Source of the DNA: GCA-003244245 sp963823755
Lineage (GTDB): Bacteria; Actinomycetota; Actinomycetes; Mycobacteriales; Pseudonocardiaceae
Direction: 5' to 3'
Length of the DNA: 64,000 nt
Assembly: GCA_963823755.1 (NCBI GenBank)
Contig: CAWGMP010000023.1
Coordinates: forward strand, 186,001-250,000
Shown: piece by piece, positions 17,657 through 26,588 of the stretch
How positions within the stretch are numbered: position 1 is the first letter of the stretch
How the letters are laid out: each line of letters begins with the position of its first letter
The notes under the pieces: model-generated
What the model saw: the letters and a program-made list of their open reading frames with translations, nothing else
What the model was told of the DNA's origin: nothing
The model's database searches: none
Translations under genes and position numbers: made by a program

Positions 17657-17763
17657 CCAGGAGGATGCGGGCAGGACGACGCCGTGGCAGCACAAGCCAA
17701 TGGATGGGTAGAATACCGGAAACGTACGACAATCTCGGGTTCGTATTCAAATACGAATGGGGT

Positions 17764-17793
17764 CCGGACCAGGGCAGACAGACCCTGGTCCGG
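17764..17793. terminator. Perfect 11-base-stem hairpin
   Basis: The arms CCGGACCAGGG and CCCTGGTCCGG enclose 8 bases and are followed on the plus strand by TTGAATCTTTT. It could terminate plus-strand transcription through this gap. Confidence 0.5.
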
Positions 17794-17818
17794 TTGAATC
17801 TTTTCATATCCTCCCCGC

Positions 17819-17849
17819 GATGTTCGTGACAGCCGCCGTCACGAACATC
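17819..17849 (-). terminator. Hairpin after the peptidase-inhibitor-like gene
   Basis: The arms GATGTTCGTGAC and GTCACGAACATC form a perfect 12-base stem with a 7-base loop, 4 bases beyond the stop codon of the leftward gene at 17854. The position and strength fit an actinobacterial terminator without a long T-run. Confidence 0.65.
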
Positions 17850-17853
17850 GTGA

Positions 17854-18591
17854 TCAGCCCAGTTGTTGGGCGTTCAGGCTGGTGAGGTGTTCGTGGGTGG
17901 GGTCTTCGTCTGGGTAGAGGACCTGGATGTCGATGATGAGGTCTGTCCCGGGGTCGATGGTGTGTCCGCCACCTTCCGGGGAGGCGAGCAGGACACTGCC
18001 CTCGGTGCCGTCCCGGACGATCTGGCCCCAGAAGACGTCAGTGAAGCCCTTATACAACGAGGTTCCCTCAGGTAGGTCACCGAAGCCGAGAGCCCATTTC
18101 ACGACACGTGTTTCCTCAGCATGCACCGTGAGCCGGTAGGAGTAAATCCATTTCTTGGTCTCCCAATCCTGCCATTTGCTCAAGAATTTCTGCTCGACGA
18201 CCAGGTTCCCCAGGAAGGGAGCCGCCAGTGCCGACTGAGCCTGGTCGTTCCAGGTGCCATTCGGACTCCCGGCCATGGGGATCCGCGCCATGTTCGCGAT
18301 CGAGGACCTGCGGTCCACGGGCAGCGAGTGTCCCTGCTGGTCGGCGGCTGAGAAGAGCGCGTTGTCCTCGTCTGTGTTGTTGACAACGCTGCTGACCCCG
18401 TCACCGCTGTGATCGAAACCATAGGTGGCGAAGTCGTTGATGTACGTGCCCGATGGAATAGCCAGGATCTTGTCGCCGACTCCCGGGGCCTGACCGGCGT
18501 TGAAATTGACGGCACGGTAGAGACAGAAGCTTCCATCGGGGCATGCCTCTTGTCCATGACCGTAGATCAGCTGCGGTTTCCCGGTGCTCAC
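17854..18591 (-). CDS. Peptidase inhibitor family I36-like protein with an extra C-terminal domain
   Basis: Residues about 10-85 carry the I36 (SMPI-like) pattern: CPDGSFCLYRAVNFNAG, then FATYGFDHSGDGVSSVVNNT, with the paired Cys and the SSVVNNT turn. Known members are secreted inhibitors of metalloproteases. Here no signal peptide is visible. The C-terminal 110 residues (YSYRLTVHAEETRVVKWALG, then PGTDLIIDIQVLYPDE) look like a beta-sandwich I cannot name. The GTG start at 18591 is preferred because AAGGGGAG lies 5 bases before it; ATG 18594 is alternative. It may be intracellular or leave by another route. Confidence 0.68.
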   Translation of the reverse strand: MSTGKPQLIYGHGQEACPDGSFCLYRAVNFNAGQAPGVGDKILAIPSGTYINDFATYGFDHSGDGVSSVVNNTDEDNALFSAADQQGHSLPVDRRSSIANMARIPMAGSPNGTWNDQAQSALAAPFLGNLVVEQKFLSKWQDWETKKWIYSYRLTVHAEETRVVKWALGFGDLPEGTSLYKGFTDVFWGQIVRDGTEGSVLLASPEGGGHTIDPGTDLIIDIQVLYPDEDPTHEHLTSLNAQQLG

Positions 18592-19165
18592 CATATCTCC
18601 CCTTCTCAATGATGCTCGATGTGTCTGGACAGGACCGTTCTGGTATTTCCGGGCGCCACGCTCCAGCCTGTTCCCCCCGCCGTTCTTCCCCGTAACGGTG
18701 GCCGGACCGTGCTACTAGGAAACGGGCGAGAGTTGGGCACGCCAGTCGGGCGACGTGCCGACTGGCCTTGCAAAAAGGTACTGACCAACCAGCTTCGCCA
18801 CAAGGCGGGTCACTCCAACGCCGCACACCGCTGGCAGGGGCCGGTGTCAAATGGGAAGGATTCGGTCGTGGTGTTGGTGCCCTAGCTCCGGCCCGCTTCC
18901 GGGGCCTGGCGGGGAGACCGGACAGGGCGCGTCTGACCAGCTTCGTTTCCAGTGACATCAGCAACTGCGGCGCGATCCCCAAACGCAACATGGCCTCGCC
19001 GAGCGGGCAAACCTCCAGGATAGCCGTCCGCAAGCACGATGGGACTGGGCCGGGTATGGCATCCCGTCGACCTCCCGGTAGTCGGGGGTGTCTGTCTGAA
19101 AATCCCTTCAAGACGTTTCTGATGTATTTTGACCGCTTACGGCTAATTAGTAAACCTTCCCCCGC
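18592..19165. other. Gene-poor stretch
   Basis: High-GC sequence with long accidental frames but no ribosome binding site, conserved motif or protein-like composition that I trust on either strand. It separates the inhibitor-like gene from the PIN toxin. Confidence 0.4.
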
Positions 19166-19603
19166 TCACGCGGCCTTTCGTCTGCTGTCCTGCTCGCCAG
19201 GTAGGAGGTAGCCGTTCTTCTTGAAGGTCAGATCGAAGCCAAAGATGTAGAGAGTACCGTATTCGTCCGCATACGCCATAACGAGGCAGTCTACGAAGGA
19301 TGGGGAACCCGTGGCTGATCGCTGGAGTTCCGCAGCTCGGTTAATAACATGAGGAGCAGGATCTACAAGACGGATCTCTCCGTCTTCGTGCATTTTGACA
19401 AGAGTATTTGCCGCGAGAACCGTATATTCTCTGCCCAACTTCCGGCCAAGAACGTTCAATGTTTCAGCGAGCACTTCGTAAGGTAGGAGGCTCTCATCCT
19501 CGACGCCAAGTGAAGAATCCCGAACGTTGAGCGCGACTGTGTGAGATGCGTCCTGCTCATTCAGCAGTGCAACGACAGCGCTAGAATCAAGTATTACCCT
19601 CAT
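19166..19603 (-). CDS. PIN-domain toxin (VapC-like)
   Basis: This 145-residue protein starts MRVILDSSAVVALL, giving the first conserved Asp of the PIN ribonuclease site. LLPYEVLAETLN supplies the conserved Glu and SPSFVDCLVMAYADE the third and fourth acidic positions. VapC toxins cleave tRNA or rRNA until bound by antitoxin. The start at 19603 lies 4 bases after the antitoxin stop, so the pair is co-translated. The C-terminal tail (LPGEQDSRRKAA) is basic. Confidence 0.85.
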   Translation of the reverse strand: MRVILDSSAVVALLNEQDASHTVALNVRDSSLGVEDESLLPYEVLAETLNVLGRKLGREYTVLAANTLVKMHEDGEIRLVDPAPHVINRAAELQRSATGSPSFVDCLVMAYADEYGTLYIFGFDLTFKKNGYLLPGEQDSRRKAA

Positions 19604-19607
19604 CCCA

Positions 19608-19838
19608 TTAGTCGTACAGGTAATGATCAATATTCTGAGACAAGTCTGGTGGACCCTGGAACTTGAGATTGACGAGACGGTCTAGTGGCTTTCCAGTGCT
19701 CGCTGGCTCCCGCTTGGAATGAAGCTGGCGTTCCAAAAGCTCACGAGCAAGCTCATCCGCCTTTTTACCTGTAAGCTTGGCGCGGAGTTGAAGCTCCTCG
19801 TAGAGTGGCTGTGGGAGGGAAATTTGTGCACCGACCAT
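19608..19838 (-). CDS. VapB-like antitoxin
   Basis: This 76-residue protein begins MVGAQISLPQPLYEELQLRA and continues KADELARELLERQL, a strand plus two helices as in ribbon-helix-helix antitoxins. The C-terminal part (FQGPPDLSQNIDHYLYD) would wrap the toxin. It directly precedes the PIN toxin gene. A palindrome (19840-19851) overlaps the translation start region and is a likely autoregulatory site. Confidence 0.8.
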   Translation of the reverse strand: MVGAQISLPQPLYEELQLRAKLTGKKADELARELLERQLHSKREPASTGKPLDRLVNLKFQGPPDLSQNIDHYLYD

Positions 19839-19839
19839 A

Positions 19840-19851
19840 ATGTATCTACAT
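19840..19851. promoter_or_regulatory. Candidate operator of the VapBC-like pair
   Basis: ATGTA-TC-TACAT is a 12-base palindrome directly upstream of the antitoxin ATG, where toxin-antitoxin complexes usually bind to repress their own operon. Confidence 0.5.
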
Positions 19852-19930
19852 ATAGTCTAAAAAGTGGTAGCTGTCAACCGCTCAAAGTACCTTCCATACC
19901 CTAAATGTCGACGCCGAGAATCGAACAAGG

Positions 19931-21541
19931 TTACTCACCCAATCCATAAGCCACTAACCGCTCATCAAGCACCCGGACAGCGGCAGTATGTCGCCAAGGC
20001 TGCATAGCGGCACGGGCCTGTTCCAACCGTCCGATCAGCCGAACGGAACTGTGGCCCGCCGCGATGTCCCCGGCATCACCAAGCAGCCGCGTAGCTTCCT
20101 CGATCTCAGTGCATTGCACGTACGCCTCAGCGAGGTCGATGATCGTCATCGCTACGGTCCGGGCGCGTGAGGGGTCCAGGAGCCCCAGGGACTGCTGTGC
20201 AGAGGAAACAGCTGGGTCAGCTTCACCGAGCTTGAGATGGCACTCACCGCGAATTGAGATGTGTGCTGCTTCATCATACGTGCTGGTAAAGCGCGGGGCT
20301 TGGTCATCGACAATCGTGAGCACGGTGTGAGCGGTATCGAGGGCGTTCACGCAGGCGTCCCGCTGCCCGTCGGCGGCGTATGCTTGTGCGGCCACGTCGG
20401 CGGTGTAGGCGCGCAAGCGCAGGTCATCGGTGTGATTGGCCCACTGCTCGGCTGCGACGGCGTGGTCGATGCCGATGCGTGGTCTGCCCTGCCACGTTGC
20501 CAGCTGGCTCATCTTGCACAGCACGAAGGCCCCCAGCCCGGTGTTCTGTGCTTCGTGTGCCAGTGCGCGGGCATCCTCGTAGTAATACCCAGCGTGGTCG
20601 AACTGCTTCAGATCGAATGACAACCACCCGGCCACATGCGAGGCTTCGCTCAGCACCGAGAGCATCCGAGGCCGCAAATCGGCTGGACAATCAGGTATCA
20701 GTGCGCGAGCTAGGTCACGCTGGGCCAGGACGGTGGTCAGGACGGCCTGCGGGCCCAGCGCGTGATCCTGCTGCCGACAGTGCCACAACACCGCTTCGAT
20801 GTGCTCGATGGTCTTCGCATCGACCCGACTCGATCTAGTGAGCACCGAGGCCACACGCTCATACTCGTCACCGACGGTGGCCGGAAACACCGACGCGGCG
20901 GCCCCTGCCCAGGCAAGGAGACGCAGGACGTAGCGGCGATCCATGGTGTTGGCCCAACTGCGGAGGAACTGAACCAGCTGATGGTACGCGTGGTCGCGGT
21001 CACGGGGCGTGTTGCGGATATGGTGATCAGGCGTCACCAGTGATCCGAGGTAGTGCATCAGCATTGCGACAAGCGTGTCGGGCAGTTGAAGACCGGATGC
21101 CGTCGCCCACACTGCGACATCGCTTGGCACAACGAGTTCAACGTCAGGCTTGCCTACTGTAAGTGCGGTGTCCTGTGGGTTTGCCGCGTTGTCAAGATGC
21201 CGGAAATTGGGCAGATCAACGAGTAGGTCACTGACGGCGCACTCGTACAGCTCCGCTAGTTTGCTGAGGTTGTCGAACGTTGGGGCGTGTCCGGTACGGC
21301 TCGGCCACTGTTCCCAGTAGGAAAATGCTTTGAAGGTCTTCAGCTCATCAGGCCAGCGTTGGTTCCACTCGTGAGCGGCTTGGTGCTGGCTCCACTCATG
21401 GGCGTAGCGGAAGGCTACCCGGGCATTGAAGCGGTAGCGCTGTCGTAAAGCTTCGGCCACGTCCACCCATGACTTGCCCGCAGCCCGCAGCGCACGCACC
21501 AGCTGCTCACGGTGCTGTTTCTGACTGCGCAGCTCACCCAT
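19931..21541 (-). CDS. XRE-like transcriptional regulator with TPR repeats
   Basis: This 536-residue protein has an N-terminal DNA-binding region (QLVRALRAAGKSWVDVAEAL, and further FDNLSKLAELYECAVSDLLV in the style of an XRE domain) and a long helical C-terminal part of TPR-like pairs (residues about 290-530). Such proteins occur in Streptomyces-type integrative conjugative elements and near secondary-metabolism genes. AAGGAAG precedes the ATG. It is complete and points away from the conjugation-like cluster that starts at about 22.0 kb, so it may control it. Confidence 0.8.
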   Translation of the reverse strand: MGELRSQKQHREQLVRALRAAGKSWVDVAEALRQRYRFNARVAFRYAHEWSQHQAAHEWNQRWPDELKTFKAFSYWEQWPSRTGHAPTFDNLSKLAELYECAVSDLLVDLPNFRHLDNAANPQDTALTVGKPDVELVVPSDVAVWATASGLQLPDTLVAMLMHYLGSLVTPDHHIRNTPRDRDHAYHQLVQFLRSWANTMDRRYVLRLLAWAGAAASVFPATVGDEYERVASVLTRSSRVDAKTIEHIEAVLWHCRQQDHALGPQAVLTTVLAQRDLARALIPDCPADLRPRMLSVLSEASHVAGWLSFDLKQFDHAGYYYEDARALAHEAQNTGLGAFVLCKMSQLATWQGRPRIGIDHAVAAEQWANHTDDLRLRAYTADVAAQAYAADGQRDACVNALDTAHTVLTIVDDQAPRFTSTYDEAAHISIRGECHLKLGEADPAVSSAQQSLGLLDPSRARTVAMTIIDLAEAYVQCTEIEEATRLLGDAGDIAAGHSSVRLIGRLEQARAAMQPWRHTAAVRVLDERLVAYGLGE

Positions 21542-21683
21542 AGGACTTCCTTGACATCGTGCAGCCTACTTGGGTAGGCGGCTTTCGGACCTGGCACAGA
21601 GACGCTACCGGCCGCGTATCGCCCGGCCAAACTGGTGCGGAAGTTCCCTATGCAGTCGGGATACCGAGCACCCGAGGTCGCCA

Positions 21684-21944
21684 CTACTCAGGATATGCCG
21701 TCACCGGAGCAGCGGGCACGGTCTTTAGATCAAGGCCCCAGGGCCGGGCTGAGCGCTCCAGCTGGTGTGGCGTCCCCTCATCTGCGGGACGTGTCCCCGC
21801 TTCCGCCAGTCCGCTGCTCCCCGGTCCTGGGTGCCTTCCAGGGATGAGATCACCTACATCGACGAGGCTCAAGAGCACGTGGAGCGTCAGGGCAACCAGA
21901 ACGCCGATGGTCCCCGTCACGGTGATGGCCAGGATCAACACCAG
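21684..21944 (-). CDS. Possible small membrane protein of the conjugative element
   Basis: A minus-strand frame shows a strong hydrophobic helix (LILAITVTGTIGVLVALTLH) followed by VLLSLVDVGDLIPG and a polar tail. That plan resembles small membrane (Spd-like) proteins of actinobacterial elements. No ATG is found. A GTG or TTG near 21944 with GGGAG about 11 bases upstream would give about 86 residues. The plus strand in this stretch has no better candidate. Confidence 0.3.
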   Translation of the reverse strand: MVLILAITVTGTIGVLVALTLHVLLSLVDVGDLIPGRHPGPGSSGLAEAGTRPADEGTPHQLERSARPWGLDLKTVPAAPVTAYPE

Positions 21945-22043
21945 CTTGGCATCTCCCGAGACCCCCACCCTGAAGCCGGGCCTGGTGGTGCTGCTGCCCC
22001 CCAAAGCCGCCACCAGGCCCGGCCACCACACACGGGCCTGGGG

Positions 22044-22256
22044 ATGGTGCACATGGCGCAACGCAAGATCACCGTCAAGGCTCAAGGCCCTGATGCCCGC
22101 GTCACCTTCACGATGGAGGCATGTCGGGGCAGGGTCTGGATCACGACGTATGACTGCCCGTTCATCTGCGTGGCCATCCTTGAGACTGCGCAAGCTGACA
22201 CCCTGGTTGAGCTGATTAACCAGACGGCTAAAGAAGCGCGCGAGTACACGCCATGA
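22044..22256 (+). CDS. Small hypothetical protein of the conjugative element
   Basis: Of the longer open frame here only the last 70 residues look like protein: MVHMAQRKITVKAQGPDARV and onward to a helical end (TLVELINQTAKEAREYTP). The stop overlaps the next start (ATGA), so it belongs to the rightward cluster. I recognise no domain. Confidence 0.5.
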   Translation: MVHMAQRKITVKAQGPDARVTFTMEACRGRVWITTYDCPFICVAILETAQADTLVELINQTAKEAREYTP

Positions 22257-22534
22257 GTATCGGCGGGGCTGCTCCGGCTTACCGACCGACTGCCTGGGCG
22301 TACCTTGCGTCGGGGGACTGCACGATTCGCTGGCAACGCGGCGATAACGTGGCCTATATCTTTGAGGGCAAGCAGCTTGATACTTATCCGGATGAGCTGC
22401 TGAAGGTCGAAGTATTCGATACCATCCCCGTGTTGCCTAAAAGCTGGACTGACATGGCACACGTCCGGCGTACTGGTGAGAACTGGGGCAAGACTAGGCG
22501 CCAGCGCTGCCAGAAGTGCGGAGTGTATTCGTGA
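22253..22534 (+). CDS. Small hypothetical protein
   Basis: This 93-residue protein overlaps its upstream neighbour by ATGA and the downstream ATPase-like gene by GTGA, a tight translational chain. It is rich in aromatic and acidic residues (VAYIFEGKQLDTYPDELLKV) and ends in a Cys pair (QRCQKCGVYS). No family is recognised. Confidence 0.55.
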   Translation: MSIGGAAPAYRPTAWAYLASGDCTIRWQRGDNVAYIFEGKQLDTYPDELLKVEVFDTIPVLPKSWTDMAHVRRTGENWGKTRRQRCQKCGVYS

Positions 22535-23055
22535 GCACGCCACGCTTCCACGACAGCATGAGGCTTGTGTCTACTCGGACAGCTATTACCTGTGCTGGTC
22601 TATTTGTGGTATCTACCCTCATGAAGTGGGGAGTGCGAACTATCCTCCGTAGTGCGGTAGTAGAAACCGAAGAACTAGTGACAGTGGCCGTTAATGCTAC
22701 CGGCATACCGGAAGAACGTATGCGCTGGAGCAAGCTTACCCGCATCAAATACATCACGATACAGCTTTATGGCTCCCCTGAGAGCGTTCGCATCGAGGTG
22801 TGGGACAGTGCACCTAATCTGCCGCTTGGTACCGACATTGTTGTCGGTACCGACGAGACCGAGGCACCCGTAAAGCGCGGCTACTACCCGACGCCGCGTG
22901 GCAAAGTAGTGTGGGTGGAATTGCTCCTACTCCCTGAGCGTCCAAGCCACCCTCCGCAGCCAGTAACCGAGCAGTTCAGCCAAGACCCTGACCTTCTTCA
23001 CCGAGTGCGGGATGGGTTGGAGAAATTACAAATTCTACTGCTGGAGACCCTATGA
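22531..23055 (+). CDS. GHKL ATPase-like (RsbW-type) protein lacking the G boxes
   Basis: The N terminus (TPRFHDSMRLVSTRTAITCA) is the familiar opening of actinobacterial anti-sigma-like ATP-binding proteins, and the end GKVVWVELLLLPE matches their last strand. The usual N-box ELVTNAVKA reads ELVTVAVNATG, with the first Asn replaced by Val. The glycine-rich segment between the IEVWD strand and the final strand (normally GGRGLLLVEALS) is missing, being replaced by about 20 unrelated residues. It therefore probably cannot bind ATP normally. The GTG start overlaps the stop of the gene before. Confidence 0.6.
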   Translation: MSTPRFHDSMRLVSTRTAITCAGLFVVSTLMKWGVRTILRSAVVETEELVTVAVNATGIPEERMRWSKLTRIKYITIQLYGSPESVRIEVWDSAPNLPLGTDIVVGTDETEAPVKRGYYPTPRGKVVWVELLLLPERPSHPPQPVTEQFSQDPDLLHRVRDGLEKLQILLLETL

Positions 23056-23108
23056 TTAAAGTAGTCATCATACCGGTTTGCTAACGAACATGAAGAGAAT
23101 GATGAGAA

Positions 23109-25335
23109 ATGATTACCGATCAACCCTCTTACGTCAACAACGCTAGTGGAGAGGTTGTCGCAAGCAACACCCCTGGGAAGACGGTGATCCCCACCCAACG
23201 TGGGGTTCCGGTGGGACAGCCAGCCGCAACCAAGGGCGAACTCAAGCCGATCCTGGCCCCGTGGATGAAGCAACGTACAGAGTTTGCTAGCAAAATTAGT
23301 GAATTTGGTAAGTGGACCCTGCACGCTGCCCTGTGGCACCTCTGGCACGCCCCGGCGAACGTTCTGCGCAGTCCTGTGGTTCGCCCCACGCGGGCTTTGG
23401 CGGGTTGTCGCAAGCATCTGGGGGTGGGTGTTCGACTACGAGAATCGCTCCCTGCGCCGTGATGCGATCGCCAACAAGAGCCACGATGATCACTACAAGC
23501 ATGCCAAGTTGCTCCAGGAGCGGATAGCCGGCGCTTGAAGGTGCTGGCCGCCCTCACCGGCTTGGCCCTGATCGGCTTGCTTTTGCTGAAGTGGCTGGCC
23601 CCAGCCTGGGTGCTGTGGACGCTGCTCGCGGCCGTGGTGGCTGCTCTGGGCTACGTCGGCCGCCCACGGGACGGCAAGCCGCTGATCGTCCCCGCTACCG
23701 CGCCCACCGGGGACACTCCGCTGACCAACAGTCTGGTGCTTGAGGCCCTGTGCAGTTTGGGCATCCCGAAGATGACGAAGCCTGACCAGATCGAGCTGCT
23801 CTACCCCGTCAAGCCTGCTCGGGCCGGTTACCACATCGACTTGATACTGCCGCGCGGCGTCACCGCCACTGCGGTTATGGAGAAGCGTCGTGAGTTGTCC
23901 TCGGCACTCCAGCGCGGCATTGGGACAGTTTGGCCGTCGGTTGGTGAGCGGCACGAGGGACATCTCGTGCTGTTCGTCTCTCATCAGGATATGAGTCGGG
24001 CCAAGCAGAAGCCGTGGCCCCTGTTGAAGCAAGGCAGCGTGGACGTGTTCCAGCCAGTTCCGATGTTCACTGACCAACGGGGCGAGTGGGTGGAGCTACG
24101 ACTTGCCACCACCTGTGGCATCATCGGTGCGGTTCCCCGGATGGGCAAGACGTTCCTTCAGCGCGAGCTGGGACTGGTCTGTGCTCTGGATGTTCGGGTT
24201 GAAGAGTACATCTTCGAACTTAAGGGCACGGGCGACCTATCTTGCTTGAAGCTGGTTGCTCACTACTACAGTGACAGTGAGGAAGAAGAGGACATTGCCG
24301 AGCACCTGGTCGTGATGCGTAGGCTCCGTGATGAACGCCGTCGTCGGGCCAGGGTGATCCGCTCCCTGCCCAACGAGCAGTGCCCGAACAGCGAAGTCAC
24401 CGATGAGCTAGCCTCTCGGCGTGAGCTTGGACTTCACCCGATCCTCATCGAAGTAGATGAGTGTCAGGTCTGGTTCATGCATCCGGTGAAGGCGATCCGG
24501 GAAGAGTTCGCGTCATTGGCTGACGACCTGGTGCGTAAAGGTCCAGCGGTTGGGATTATGGCCTACTTCTCTACTCAGGAGCTTGGTAAGGATTCCATCC
24601 CCTCGACGGTATCAAGGAACGCCTCAGTCAGGCTGTGCTTTAAGGTCAATGACAGTACGGCCAACAACAAGGTACTTGGTAACGGGTGCCTATGCTAACG
24701 GCTACCAGGCTACGATGTTTGATTTCTATAAGGACAAGGGTATTGCCTACCTCAAGGCTGAAGGTCCACCCCAGATCGTGCGCACCGTGCACGCCATGGA
24801 CAAGGTAGAGGCCGACAAGGTGGCCCTTCGAGCCAGGGCAGCCCGCAAGCGTGCCGACCGTCTGACCGGCTATGCCGCCGGTGAGGAGCTGGAGGCTGAG
24901 GAGCAAGAGGTACTGCTCCTTGACGAGATCCGCTCCCTGTTCGGGACGGCCAGCACGATGCACCTGGGCGACATCGCTTCAGGCCTGGCCGACCGGCGTC
25001 CGGGGACCTGGGGCTCACTGGATGCCAAGGGGCTGGGAGCCCTGCTGCGCGGACTGACGCCACCCATCGAGCCGACCACGGTCTACGTGGCCGACAAGCC
25101 AGCTGCCGAGCGCTCGGGCAAGGGGCTCAAGCGCGAGCAGCTGGAGGAGGCCACCACCAGCGAGACCAGCGCCGACGGCCCGAGCCGCAACGGCCGGGCT
25201 CCGGCCCAGCGGGTGATCTCTAACCCGTGCTCGGTTAGATCTGACCGGCCAGTTAGACGCTCGGTCAGTGGTCTGACCTGCGGATGTTTACCGAGACGTG
25301 GGTCACGTGACGGAGGAGTCGATCTAGTCGTTTGA
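23109..25335 (+). pseudogene. FtsK/SpoIIIE-type conjugative DNA translocase (Tra), frameshifted
   Basis: The parts of one protein appear in order but in alternating frames. From 23109 comes an N-terminal region to about 23380, then LWFAPRGLWRVVASIWGWVF in the next frame. From about 23535 the first frame resumes with membrane helices (ALTGLALIGLLLL, WVLWTLLAAVVAALGYV), Walker A GAVPRMGKTF and a Walker B-like ILIEVDECQVWF. Near 24680 one extra A shifts GTGAYANGYQATMFDFYKDK into the other frame, which runs to 25335. Such translocases move double-stranded DNA in actinobacterial conjugative elements. With three shifts it is unlikely to work. Confidence 0.7.
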
Positions 25336-25458
25336 GGGGTCTCGGGTCCCGGCGACGCGGTTAGGTTAGAGGTCCATTTCCCCTCCGGCCCCACTTACAT
25401 GATGTTGGTGCGTCGTTGATACTCTGCGGCACCCTATCAATTTGTCTCGGGAGGCACA

Positions 25459-25791
25459 ATGACAATTACTGGTCCTGGCCCTGGTGAGGTTTGGCAATTT
25501 GCAGATAAAGTCAGAAAAAGTACTCCTAAAGGTAAGAGGTGGGAGGGTGTTGTAGCTGCCGCCAATTGGGTGTTTGGTGAGAATGGCAAGCATAAACACC
25601 CATACATTAAAGAATCTGCTCAAGATCGTCCGCCAGATATGGCGGCCATTGCCCGAATGGTCAGAGATGTAGAGGAAGCGCGTAAGACATCAACGGTAGA
25701 GTCCGCGTACTACGGTGGCATAAAAGAATTTTGCGGTTGGATCATTGGATTATCGAAGAAGCCCGAGTTGCCAGGAATACTCGGGTATTAA
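25459..25791 (+). CDS. Hypothetical protein
   Basis: This 110-residue soluble protein has GGGAGG 5 bases before its ATG. It starts MTITGPGPGEVWQFADKVRK and contains helical segments (MAAIARMVRDVEEARK). I recognise no family. It is AT-richer than its neighbours. A strong terminator follows at 25813-25834. Confidence 0.55.
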   Translation: MTITGPGPGEVWQFADKVRKSTPKGKRWEGVVAAANWVFGENGKHKHPYIKESAQDRPPDMAAIARMVRDVEEARKTSTVESAYYGGIKEFCGWIIGLSKKPELPGILGY

Positions 25792-25812
25792 ATAAATGCT
25801 GGTTACTTCAGG

Positions 25813-25834
25813 CCCCCGAGCGTAAGCTCGGGGG
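25813..25834 (+). terminator. Strong hairpin with GTAA tetraloop
   Basis: CCCCCGAGC and GCTCGGGGG form a perfect 9-base stem closed by a GTAA (GNRA-type) loop, 21 bases after the stop of the gene at 25791. It also lies beyond the stop of the convergent gene at 25885, so it may serve both strands. Confidence 0.75.
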
Positions 25835-25884
25835 AGATTCATTACTATGTGCCGAACATATATGCTCCCTGAGGGTAGGGGTGA

Positions 25885-26175
25885 TTACTGATTTCCCGTT
25901 CCGGAATACAGATCCTGTTTCTTTGCCTCAGCCTTGAACGCTTTGCCGTGTTTCCACGTCTTGGCAAGCACGTCGGCGGCAGCATGCACCGTAGGCCAAT
26001 CTACTACAGAATCCCAGAAAAGGTTGCTCAGAGCTCGGTCGGTAGCGCGTTCCAGAGAGAGACCTTGTGCTAAGCGAGCCTCTATGAGGTTAGCTAGACC
26101 CTCGGCGATATTCATGACTCGCTTACTGCACTGGCGGCGACATTGCTCCAATGCTTTCTGATCGATAACCTTCAC
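25885..26175 (-). CDS. Hypothetical protein, mostly helical
   Basis: The preferred start is GTG 26175, since AAGGAG lies 7 bases upstream, giving 96 residues from VKVIDQKALEQCRRQCSKRV. A longer frame to 26250 lacks such a site. The protein is helical and basic (MNIAEGLANLIEARLAQGLS). I recognise no family. Confidence 0.5.
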   Translation of the reverse strand: MKVIDQKALEQCRRQCSKRVMNIAEGLANLIEARLAQGLSLERATDRALSNLFWDSVVDWPTVHAAADVLAKTWKHGKAFKAEAKKQDLYSGTGNQ

Positions 26176-26303
26176 GCTCTTCTCCTTGCTGGTTGTTGTC
26201 GGTAGGGACTGTCTACTTGTTTGCATAAATAAGCAGGCAGTCCCAACCAAAGCAAGAAGGAGAAAGTAGGACCATTTACTTATAACATAGAGTAATTACT
26301 TGA

Positions 26304-26560
26304 TCAAGTTGCGCGCAGGCGCACGTTGATGCGTATGACAAGCCCCAGCTTTCCGTTTTTGATTCCGACCTGCACCCACCATCTGCGGTTGGTATACAGA
26401 TCTGGACCACACACTGACAAAATGACGTCAGGTGGAATGCTGTCACCTCGGATTGGGCAGTTATGAATCAAAGATCCGATGAATACAAGAGATGATTGCT
26501 GGTAATTGGTACGTTGACATGGCCCATCTTTAGTTTTTGAATAACTTCAGACAATGTCAT
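26304..26560 (-). pseudogene. Small gene with a frameshift
   Basis: From ATG 26560 the text MTLSEVIQKLKMGHVNVPIT runs to a stop near 26470. One frame over, GSLIHNCPIRGDSIPPDVIL followed by GPDLYTNRRWWVQVGI and VIRINVRLRAT runs to a stop at 26304-26306. Both parts have protein-like composition and together fill the gap between neighbouring genes, so a single small gene of about 85 codons with an indel near 26470 is likely. No function is known. Confidence 0.4.
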
Positions 26561-26588
26561 TGTAGTACCTATTAGGAAGGCTTAACCG

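Noticed and set aside
18401..19111. 236-residue minus-strand frame upstream of the inhibitor-like gene
   Set aside because: A short stretch looks like protein, but it overlaps the inhibitor gene in another frame and has no start signal.
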